Source of the DNA: Paulownia fortunei | Lineage: Eukaryota > Streptophyta > Magnoliopsida > Lamiales > Paulowniaceae | Length of the DNA stretch: 64,000 nucleotides | Direction: 5' to 3' | Assembly: GCA_019321725.1 (NCBI GenBank) | Contig: CM033110.1 | Location: 21,445,278-21,509,277, forward strand | Shown here: piece after piece, positions 39,601 to 51,600 of the stretch | How the letters are laid out: every line of letters starts with the position of its first letter | Numbering within the stretch: position 1 is the stretch's first letter | Notes under the pieces: model-generated | Told to the model about the DNA's origin: nothing | Seen by the model: the letters and a program-made list of their open reading frames with translations, nothing else | Databases searched by the model: none | Program-made: the position numbers and the translations under genes

Positions 39601-42600
39601 TTGAACTTTGGTCGACAATTTCAAAGATGTAGTTGGGTTCAGCTATCAGCTGACCCTTTCTTTGTATGATTTTGTAGTTGTTACATTCTCTTGTAGTTTT
39701 TAATTTTTATTTTTTCATGAAAAAATTAACTAGAATATATGAAAACTGGATACATATTGTGTTTATAATTAGATATATTTATGATGATTACCATTTCTGC
39801 TATTGGTGAATCTGATCTTAATAAAATTTGGTGTCTTCTTTGAAGCTAATGAGGTCTAGAGAAGGGAAGTCTAAGATATCAGTTATGGACTTCAGCTTTT
39901 GTTTGGGGAAGTCTAAAACTTACACCTCACTCTTTACCGATGTGTGCAGAATGTATATGAAGAAGGATTAATTTAATTTGGTAAAAACAAATTGTAGGGA
40001 AAATCTAATGATTAAGGCATGGTGCATGCACGTGTTCTTTTTAAAGAAACAGTGGCATTTTATGCTGTTCTTTCTTAGATAGAGTGAGTTGTTGCGCATA
40101 CATTCTCTCAATATTAATCTTGAATTTTTTATATACTAGCTGTGCTTGTCTGGAACAAAATTTTTGTATGAACATCACCTATGAGATTTTGGTGCTTGTA
40201 AGAATTAAGAGTACATTGCAATTTATCTTCTGCAGCTGCATGCATCTGGATTGTTCCATTGGATGACTTTGATTTTCGTCATGGAATTGTGCAATTCTAT
40301 GATACTTACCCAAAATTTTGGTTAAAGAATATGAAATGATGCCGCTAAGTAACTGCCTATAATAATCTTGCCAAACATAAATGAAATGCTATATTGGGTG
40401 GGTTTCCAGCATTACTTTTTTTCAGGGTCTTTGTCGTAATGATATCGAATATCTTTACCCTCCTATTAACTATTCTATGCTGTTACTTCAAGAGGTGATG
40501 ATTATTTGTATATCAATCTGAATTTGTCTTTGTCTTTTTATTGTTCTCTTATTCAATTTTGTATCAATACATTCTCATCCTTATTTTACACAATGAGAAC
40601 CTCTCTGTCTTTCTACTAGTGTTTTTGCCCAGAAATTCATGAAGTTAATAATTGATCTGTAGGGAATTATGAATTCTCGTTTAGACCCAACATTGCAGAT
40701 GGTTCAAAAAATTTTGAGAAGTCATCAGTAGAGTGGTCAGATGATCTTAAAGGTGGGAAGCCTGTTCGCCTATCAGGGCTATTCGACAAATTAAGTTACC
40801 AAGTGCGGAAGGCATTTTCTGTGAACTCAATAAAATTTTCACTGAGCAGTGCAAATTGTGCTCTCAAATCTGAAGAAGGTTTTGTTGCTAACATATATTT
40901 CCTGATACAAACTGTTGGAAAGGCAATACCTGTTGTAAGTCCAGATAACTTTGGATATGCCCCTGGGAATAGAAATTCACCAGTTGCAATGCAAGAGCAG
41001 AAGGAAATTTTTGTTCTGCCTACAATTCAGGTTTCCAATTTATTGCACACGGAGATACACGTCAGTTTGACAGAAAGAGGTAATCATTACAGTTTTTGTA
41101 TCGTGTTTTTGTTTAGTTTGTTTGATATGTTGTTATAAACAAATCTTAACCTTGTTGCAGATCCACACAGCACCACCATGGACTGTGACAATACATGGAG
41201 TCAAGCAACTATTTCATGTGGATCAGCTGCCAATTTTTATGCTAACCCTTCTACCATATATTTTGTGGTCACTTTAACTTGTTTTGGCTCGAGCTGTAAA
41301 CCAGTCAATAGTCGTGACTGGGTGAGAAAATTACAAAAGCAAAAAGGTGATGTTACTCATTTGGACATTAAGTTGGACTTTGGTGGTGGGAAGTACTTTG
41401 CTATGCTGAGATTGTCTCGTGGGCACAGAGGCACATTACAGGTACTTACCTGCAGCATTAATTGTATACATATTTCAAGTTGAAACTTGTAAAGTTATTA
41501 AGCTTGTTTTCAGGCTGGTATTTTTACGTCATATGCATTGCAAAATCATACAAATGCGCAATTTTTATGCTTTCCTGCCAACCAGAAGACTTTATCTAGG
41601 TATATATGTTCTGTGACATAATTATTTAGACATTGACTATTGGTACAATTTTGTCCTTAAAATAAGAGAATATTTTTGGCAGGGGTGACATGGAAAGATT
41701 TGGTACAGGTATTCCTCTGGAGTTGGGATCATATTTGCCTCCTAATTCTATCACGTCATGGTTCTTGAAGTAAATATCATTTTTCTCTCTGTTTTCTTAC
41801 TACATTGCTTCTTAAGAGAGTGCTTGGTATTTTAAGTAAAGGTGCAATAATATCTGGTGGTGGAATAATTGCACGCATATATGTGCTAATGCAGTAAGAT
41901 TCAGCAATTAATTACAGAATTTCTATTTATGGAGGAATTGGCTTTACACTTACGTTGTTCATTGCTAGAAGTCAATTTAGTTCCAAACACTTAAGATGCA
42001 TAAGAAAGAACATGATTCTTTCTTCTAAACTATGTTTTTGCACCTTAAATTCATCAGAATACTTAACTGTTAAAATTACTATCATTTGTTGAATTCAATT
42101 AATTATTTTTGCATGAAAAGATATAAAGAAAGATTCTATATGAATTCACAATTGCCTTTGGTTGAATTTCCACTTAGTATAGGTTAAACCTTTAAGTAAT
42201 TCATATACAAACGTCTCAAATGTACATGTACATATTGAAGTTTCCCTCCTCAAAGTTAACGTGACAAAATTAATATTCCTTAACATAAACATTGAACTTT
42301 TAAAAATAGTTCTTTTTTTTTTTTTTTTTTGGTTTTGTGTTGCGGGGGGGGGGGGGGGGGGGGGGTTATGGTTTTCCAAATTTTTCCTGGGAGATGTGAC
42401 CTAAAGCAAATGTGTGCTCATGTGTATATAACTTTTCAAGTAAAATTATTAACAAGAAATTCTGATTGAGGTCATAATGAAAATATTGTTTGTTTGAGCA
42501 AACTAAACTTCAGTGTGGAAAATCTTGGGTTAATAAATTCAGAAGTGGAGATGAAGTCAATCTATAATGAGTTAACTGTTAAAATATTGTATAGTTATGC

Positions 42601-45600
42601 ATGGAGCTCCTATGTGATATACCTTTTTCCAATGCTAGATGCCACAAATTGCGCTTCAAGTTGTTGGAGGAGAAAGCATTGGAGGCACAGTTGGACTTGG
42701 ATGTGTTATCCGGCCTTACAGAGATAGACCTTGAAGCTGAAGAATTGTTTGGATCAAAAGATATTATGAGGTTGGGGGTGTCTTTAAGGCCACCGCTAAC
42801 CAAAGAGGTCTCCTCTCAGATAGTATCTTTTAGCTCGCGGTATGTTGTATGCAATGAATCAGAAGATATGATTGCTATCCGGCAATGTTATATGGAGGTC
42901 TGCTCTGACTGGCACAAATTTAGTCACAATGGTGGTGTTATTTTCAAATTCTGAGTTGTGCTCTGATATTTCTCTTCTTCTTCTTAAAAGGACATGGAAG
43001 AGTTGATCGCTATCAACAGCAAACAGAGGATAGCTTTAAGGCTGAAGACAGTAATAAGTAACAAGAAAGAAACCAACGTTATTGAAAATATTCTCAGAAA
43101 GCATACAAAATCTCAATATGATTCATCATTTTTCATTCAATTCCGACCAAATGAGACCGGAATTGGTTGGTCTGGGCCAGTATGTGTGGCTTCATTGGGA
43201 CGATTTTTCCTGAAATTTCGAAAATCCTTGGAATTTCCTGAAAGTCAATCAGGTAACATGTCATACAAAGACAATTTAGGTGGATTTGCAGCTGTTCATG
43301 TGGTGGAAGAAGGGTCTACCATCGTTTTGCACTTCCACAGGCCACCAGTTACAAATCTCCCCTATAAAATAGAGAACTGTTTACATGATGCTGCTGTAAC
43401 TTATTATCAAAAGGTTGATGTGTAGTTCTCCCATTTTATCATGTACAATGTAGTCCGTACAACTTTTTCTTACATATGTTTATGTATTTCTTAAGTATCA
43501 TCAATTATTTTCAGGGTTCATCGGAGCCAGAGACTTTGGGCGTTGGATTTAGTGTAAACTATGTCTGGGATGACCTGACTCTTCCACATAAGCTAGTCGT
43601 CCAACTTGATGGTAATTTTCATGCTTTCAACATTTTTAACTTTTAAGTTAAATTTTGAGACTTGTCACATTTTTGAGTGAATCTTTTATGTTCACTTTTA
43701 GACTTCCATATGTTCAGTAGAGTCGTTGGCAATGTACTTTTTCAATTGTTACTGGAAAGACATAGATGATGCAATGATATGTCTGGTTTTAACATAGGTA
43801 GTTTTCTGCTGTATCAATTCAATAGAAATAAGCACCTCCGCTCAATAGCAGCAATTTAATATGAGAAAATATTCACAAGTAAAACATATTTTTTGATTGG
43901 CTTGTTCATGCTCAGATGCTTCTCCATTAGAATCCAAGATAAATGCAGCAAAATATTGAAGCGTATTCTCAAACTCCTTTCACTTGGCTAATAGTTCTGA
44001 ATTTAAGTTTTGTTCAGATTAGTGAGGCGAAACTCTCTTCTGAATGTAGCAGTCAGATGATGTGAAAGAAAGAGAAAGGGGAATGTTGAAAGAATATTTT
44101 TTAAGATAGAACTCGACGGTTCATGAGCATTGAAATTTCAATAACTCATACTTTTGTCAATTTGACTTGAGGATGTGAAGAGTTAATTGTTATATGTTTA
44201 CATGTTATCATGTTGGTGGAGGAAAGGAAATAGTTGATTTGTTAGGGTTAGTTACACTTACCTCCCCTCTAAAGTAGCTAAATTACTAACAACAAAAATT
44301 GAGTGAAAACAACAAAAGTTGAGATTGACTCTATTATAAGAGCTCAATTGCAGATCCAAACTTGTTCTTTATAATTGGGGGCGAAAATGATTTTTGCATT
44401 TAAGATATTTCAGAACTTTTTGGGACAATGAAACCTAATTAATTATGGAGTATATTACAAAGACACCCTTCAATTACAGATATACCCCTTCACAATTATA
44501 TAAACATATTACCAAGAGACCCAGGAGCAGAACGGCCATTCAATAAATTGATTATTTAATTATTTTTTAATTTTTTATGTTGAGGGCAAAATGGTCAATT
44601 CTGACTTATGTCTGGGTTTTTTTAACAAAGCAAACTTTAAAGGGAGGTTTTTGTTATTATGAAGATGGAGTGAAAGAATTGATAATTTAGCTATTTTAGA
44701 GGGGAGATAAGTATAATTAACCCTTTTAGTTACAAAACAGAAACTTCTTTTCCAAGTTCCTGTTAGTGCAATTCAAATGATGTGTCTGATTATGTGGTTC
44801 ACCCCCCGGCAGATGTGCATCTGTTGTGTGAAATCAACTTGGATAAGGTGCGGTCATGGAAACCATTTTATCGGAACAAGCAAACCAGAGGTGTGGGATT
44901 TCATTTACCCCTGGATAAGAAGCCTGAAGATCAGAAACGTACTACTTACAGTCGACTAATTGGCTCAGAGACTGTAAAGGTGGGTTTTGAAGTATATGCA
45001 GAAGGTGTCACACGAGTTTTGAGGATTTGTGAGTTCTCTGATAGCCATAAGGTGAATATGGTGTCTGGCTTCAGTAGAAAGATGCGGCTGAGAATCCCTT
45101 ACTTTTCTGTCCACCTGCTAGAGCATGCCCTGCAGGTCAATTTTCATACATGAATTTGTTATTCCAACATAATATATTTGACTATCTGCTCATTTTTTAG
45201 TTTTTCTTGATTCTTTTAAATGCATTTTATCCATCTCACTGAGTACTATGCTTTACTGCGGCCAAATTTGTTATAATCAGTACTAGCTGGTAACTGTCTT
45301 ATTTGTAGTTGTGTTGTCTGTAATACATCACATGCAACATGATGTCTAATTGAAAATGTTCTGTCTTTCCTTTATACTTAAGTTCATTCAATGACTTTGT
45401 AGTGTATTTTAATTGTGCCCCATCCATAACACGCGCATTCCAACCGACCTCCACCCCCCCAACCCATCCTAAAAAAGTGAAAAAGAAAAAGGAAAATTGT
45501 AATGACTTCAAGTAGAATTATTGCCAAAATGGAGCCTTAATGTAGTGCTCACTCTTATGTGTTTGGTATTCGGTTTCCTATTGGTTTCTGAAGTTTACTT

Positions 45601-48600
45601 TGTTTGAGGTGATGGAAAGTAATTGGCTTGGAGTCAGTAACTTAAGTTGAACATGGGAACTACCACCTTTATGCTTGATGTAGGCAGGAATATGAAGGGA
45701 AATATAGAGAAAGGATTTTGATGAAGGATAATTTTATCTGGAGGATATGTTCATTTTTGGTGTTGACAGGCTAACCTTCTTTATGCATGTTTAAATGTAC
45801 TTTTTGAGATAAAGAATTGTTATCATAATTTCTCTTATATAAAAGACGATAATAAATAAAGGAAAAGAAACGAAACAGAAAGTGTTGAAACCAACTTGAC
45901 AATATTCATGGAAAATTACAAAAAGGTTTGAATGAGCATGTTTACCTAAAATTTTGATTACGTGATGATCGATCATATATTTTTCCCCAAAAGTGTTGCA
46001 TGACGAGGGCAAATGAAGAATTAGCAGCTAGGGAAAGCTAAAATCTGACATTTGATTGTCGCATCTTGATTTCTTCTAATAAAGCTTAGAATTTTTTAAG
46101 AGAAGAAAGAGACTAAAAAAGATGAATAGTCATTTTTAAGGATAAAGCCGATCACTGATTTCCAGATTCAACCTTCGTTTTTAGAAATATTAGACCCTTT
46201 TTAACTTGCTTTCTAAGATACCTTTTCCTCAGGGTTGATAGAGCCTTGTGTTATAGAATATATGTAGACCCTTTTAACTTCGCTTTTTAAAATACCTTTT
46301 CCTCAGGGTTGATAGAGCGTTCTGTTATAGAATATATGTAGCATTCATCAATCTTCCATTTTTGAAAATGTAACTAGACAATATTTTTAATTGTCGGACT
46401 ATACTTGTTACTACCTGGATTAGCTGTTTCCTTTCAAATTTTTCTTGTATGGTTCCTCAAAACTTAATTTTGTTTTAAACTGTAATTTGCTGAAGGAGGT
46501 AGATCTAGGCGAGCCATCCAACTATGCACCAATAATTATTACGCGGGTTGAAAGAATCAACTGGGATGCTATTTTCACTGACCAGCATAAATGTAACCAA
46601 ATCAGAGTGCAGGTACATGCAGTTCTGTTATTATTATTATTGAGCTCTCTTTTGTTACCAGGGGTTTGTGTTCGTAAGAACTGAAAATGTTGACTAATAA
46701 ATGCAGTCATTGAGCGTGGATGAGAAGTGGGTCGGAGCTCCTTTTGCAGCAATGCTTCGTAGGCACCAATCAGAAAAGTCTGATGCAAACGATTACATTC
46801 TTCATGTTGCAGTTGTTTTACTTCCAACAAGTTCTTGTGTTAAACAAGTGAAATACTTTTCCATTGTTCTGCAGGTAAAGTAAATAAAGTATAATGGAGT
46901 TTCCCGTGTGCTTTATCTGTGTTTTAATGTTTTAAACGTGGCTTTTGCAAGAAACTTCTTGGTCATCAATGATATGTTTGAGCAAACAGTGACATTCTTT
47001 TTGTAAAGCTGTTTGTCAAACTCCATCATCTTTGCAGCCTCTTGACTTGAACCTTGATGAGGAGACACTAATGAAAATTGTCCCATTTTGGAGAAGATCA
47101 CTTAGTGATTTGAGTACTCCCCGTCAACAGTACTACTTTGATCATTTTGAGATCCACCCTATAAAGGTTTGATATCCTACTTGATTGCATTTTCAGAATT
47201 TCTGAACCAGTTCTTACCCTCTACCTCTTTCCTTATTACAAGTATTTAATATCAATGATGGCCAGTAACTGATTTGTGCTTCTCTGTGATATTGAAGATT
47301 GTGGCAAGCTTCCTTCCAGGGGACTCGCATTACAGCTACAGTTCGACCCAAGAGACTCTGAGGTCCTTACTCCATAGTGTGATTAAGGTCTGAGTGATGG
47401 CTTGTGGAATAATTCTTTTTTCTGTTCTTTTCTCCAGTCTAAGAATCGGTATATGTTATTTTGATTTGTTGCTATAATCCCCTGCATGACTTTTCTCCCT
47501 CTCCTCGTAGATACCTGCCATTAAGACAAAGACCGTTGAGCTCAATGGGGTCCTTGTAACACATGCTTTGATAACATTACGTGAATTGACTATAAAATGC
47601 GCACAGCATTATTCCTGGTATAGTGTTGCAGTTTGATTGTGTTCCTTTTTCTGTTTTAATATCTCAGCATCCCTAAATTTTATTTAAATTTTGTAGGTAT
47701 GCCATGAGAGCAATCTATATAGCAAAGGGAAGCCCGTTGCTTCCTCCGGCTTTTGCTTCTATATTTGACGATCTAGCGTCTTCCTCGCTTGATGTCTTTT
47801 TTGATCCTTCAACGGGCTTGCTCAATCTTCCTGGTGTGACCTTAGGTATCTCTTTTTCTCTCTCAATATGCTTGCAAAGACAAGAATGGGATGTGTTCAA
47901 AATTATTGCTCAAAGTTATTTTATAGCCTTACTGGTCATCTATAACAATAAATAGGACGTATTGAGCTCTCAATGGCATCTTCACGAGTGAAGTTATCTT
48001 TTTGGATGATGTATTTTTCTTTCTGTAACTTTGATGTTTATTCAATCACAAGCAAAAACTTTGCCTCATAATTTAATTGAAGGTGTATAATCATTTTTGA
48101 ATCACTATCCACTCATCTTTTCTCTAATGCTGCTAGCATGTGGAAACATTGATAATAATAGGTAACTTAGGAGTGTAATTTTGTTGCATATCATGATTTT
48201 GTTTGACAGGCTAGCAAAAGTTTTAAACATTTAGAGAACTATAGTATGATATTTAGACTTGCAATTTTGTTCATACCATTACCATCTCTATTTAATTTAA
48301 ATTACTTGAATCGTTCTATAAAAACATATCAATGACACCTAACAATGTTAAGAGCTAAAGATCAAGTTTGTCATATTTTTACCTTGTTATGAAGTTTAGG
48401 CACGAATTTAGAACTAATCATAAAGTAACTTAGAATAATGGCCATCTAGGTAAAGTAAGTGATCTGAAAACTAAATATTTCTTCATTACGAGGCGTTGAA
48501 AACAAAGAAATTGTTGGAGTTCTCATTTCTATCTAGTCTAGCACGCTTGATATTAAGAAAAGATAAGGTTGGCTAGAGATTTCTTGTAAAAACACTAGCC

Positions 48601-51600
48601 CTACTTAGTCCATAATGAGAGTATTTTCATATTTTTGATTTCATGTATTATTCTCCTTATGCACAAAAATACGAAAAAAGAGTTTCACCCAAATGTATGT
48701 TTAATTTTTGCCCTTAAACAAATATAAGAGGATATTGTTCTCTTCAAACGATGGATGATAATTTTAGAACTACGTTTCTCAACCTTTGTGTATAGGTAAT
48801 TACAAAGTTACAATAAATATACCTACAAAATACTTGAGAAAATTAGCAATGAAAAAAGGTAACTACCAAAGTGAAATTGACAAGAAGAGTCAAGAAATAG
48901 TTAACTCAAGCAAGTATGATGCAAGCATGTAAATATGCTTACATGTATATAAGCATTGAAAGTGGAGAAGAAGAAAAGGTTTGATCCACTGACTTCAAAA
49001 CTAATATGATGAGTTAATTTTTTAATTAAGCTTTATGAAAACTGGTTTGGAAAAACTTCTCTGAAATTTTGGTTAGTTTTCTCTGAATACAAGATGGAAA
49101 TGGAAGAGTACAATCTATTTTATAGAGGAAAACAAGAAGTTATCTTGCCCGGAATCTGCTAATGAGGCTCAGAATGTGGACCGGATAAGGCTCTGATTTC
49201 CTAGGCTTACAAGATAAAATATAAAAGGAAATAATGCTAGCTCTTAGCTGTAGGTGTGTCTGACCAGAAGCTGATATATATTCAGCTTGATTGACAACAT
49301 CCTAGGAAGTAATCAGCTTGATTTCCACATTTTATCGTAGACAAAGATCTTTATTCATGCATCACAAGAATGGCGCTATTCTAATATAGTATTCTTAAAG
49401 AAATATGAGAATCTTTAAAATCAAAAGTATGTTACATCATAGTATAAATAGTTTATTTATCTTATTTATTTATTTATTGGCAATATGTTGTTACTAGGAT
49501 TAAAGTTTTCTAATGCATTGTTTGCACGGATTCATAAGCTCAACACTTTTCAAGAAAAAGAAATATGCAGTAACCATCTATGTGCAACGTTCGTGCAAAT
49601 TTGCTAGTACTATAAATGTACATATATATGTGTGTGTATGTGCTGGAAGTCTCTTTTACCTGGCCATGAACATGTTCCATCCAAATAGCCTTCATTTTTG
49701 TCTCGAGCAACTTTACTGTCTAATTCTCATGCTCTGAAGGCAAGATAACAGTAGATTATGCTCAAGAAACATATATTTACAAGCTTAAGAAGTTAAACAG
49801 AAAGGAAATTTAGTTGAAGATTATTTGCATGAAAGGCCGTCATTATTTTGAGCACTCTGGTGATGGGTGAAGTGTATGATTTATTCTACTTATTTTTCTT
49901 TTTTTTGCAAGTATTGTAGCACTTTTCTGCTCTTCAGTCTTTATGAGAATTGGCATGACTACGTAACTGCAGAGTGTTTTCTGGATGATTATAAATGTAT
50001 AGAAACCAATTTTTGTCCCTTTGAAGTGCTTATGAACGCTAAATTGTTATATTTGTAATGTGATTTTAGCCTGATTCCGAGGTCATTGTGTTAGATATTT
50101 ATGTACCTTTGTTCAAAATAGTGGTTTTTGTTTCTTAGTATTCTTTCTGTTTTTTAGTCTTCATGGTAATTGGTGTGACTGTGTAATTGCACAGTACTTT
50201 TTGATGTTTATAGCAGAAAGAGAACTTGATTTATGTACCTTTTAAATGTTTATTTCAAGCTGTTTAAATGGTTTTATTGCAATGTTATTCTGGCCTGATT
50301 CGTAAGTTTATGAATTAGGGACACTCAAGCTCATCAGTAAATTCATACATAACAAAGGTTTTTCTGGAACGAAGCGCTACTTTGGTGATCTGGGAAAAAC
50401 GGTAGATTTTTTCCGTTTTAAATTCAAAGACTAGTTGAAGTTGTTTTGAGTTGCATAAAATTTCAATTTTGTGTTTCATTTGCAGTTGAAAACAGCAGGG
50501 TCCAATATGCTATTTGTTGCAGTCACTGAAATATCAGACTCTGTTCTTAAGGGAGCGGAAACAAGTGGTTTTAATGGAATGGTCAGATTCATTTGCATCT
50601 TATTATTTTTCAAATGTTAGTTACGGATCTGTCAGTTGTTGACTGTTTGGAGTGCGTAATTGTGTAGGTAAATGGTTTTCACCAAGGAATTCTTAAATTA
50701 GCTATGCAACCGTCAGTCCTCGGTAGTGCTTTCATGGAAGGTGGGCCAGATCGGAAAATCAAGCTTGATAGAAGTCCTGGGGTTGATGAGGTAAGTCAAG
50801 TGTCAAGTTCTCCTTTCCTGGGAATGTGTAGTGGTGCTGGTGCTTGTATCAATATAATCCCTTTCTTATGAAGTTCAGTTTCTGACAAATTTGAAGTGTA
50901 GTGGGCATCATATAAGTAAATGAGCATCCTCCTCCTCTTACATTATGTCAGCATAATTTTATAGGAGTAGATGTGCTTGTGGATAAGAGAAACTGGAAAT
51001 TGGATCACAAGCAGAAAGAGCATCCACTAATAGTTCCAATTATTTCCTCCTACCCAATACAAATAGTATCGTATTTGTCTTCATTTCATTTCTGAGTGCT
51101 GAATGCTTCTACAATGTACAAAGTCTCTTGATCTTTTATGTTGAACGATGCAGCTATACATTGAGGGTTACCTGCAAGCAATGTTGGATACAATGTACAA
51201 TCAAGAATATCTTAGGGTGAGAGTCATTGAAAACCAGGTAATTTCTTATTGGTAATGTTATGTCATGCCTATAGTTTATACATCAATCTCAATCAATGTA
51301 TCAGTATACTATATAAAATGTCAGCTGCTTGGATAAAGACCTCTGTTTATCATCACTTGGATAATGTTGCTGTATGCATTGCTGGCATGAACTGATCTCA
51401 GAGAAATTTCGGCACTCAATTGTCTTCATTATCTATGTTTCCTCTAGGATGCTATATTTTAATATGACCGAATTATATTTCAAATGTTCATTTTCCTATA
51501 GGTTGTTCTCAAAAACCTTCCTCCAAGCAGTTCTCTTATAGACGAAATTATGGAAAATGTAAAGGGCTTTCTTGCAAGCAAGGCATTGTTGAAGGGGGAA

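Noticed and set aside
42146..42379. 77-aa minus-strand ORF starting in the G/C run
   Set aside because: Its Pro-rich start and Lys run are just the translated G22 and T tracts in a VPS13-like intron.
46522..46830. 102-aa minus-strand ORF overlapping VPS13-like exons 25-26
   Set aside because: Antisense shadow of coding exons; the plus-strand frame is conserved and spliced.
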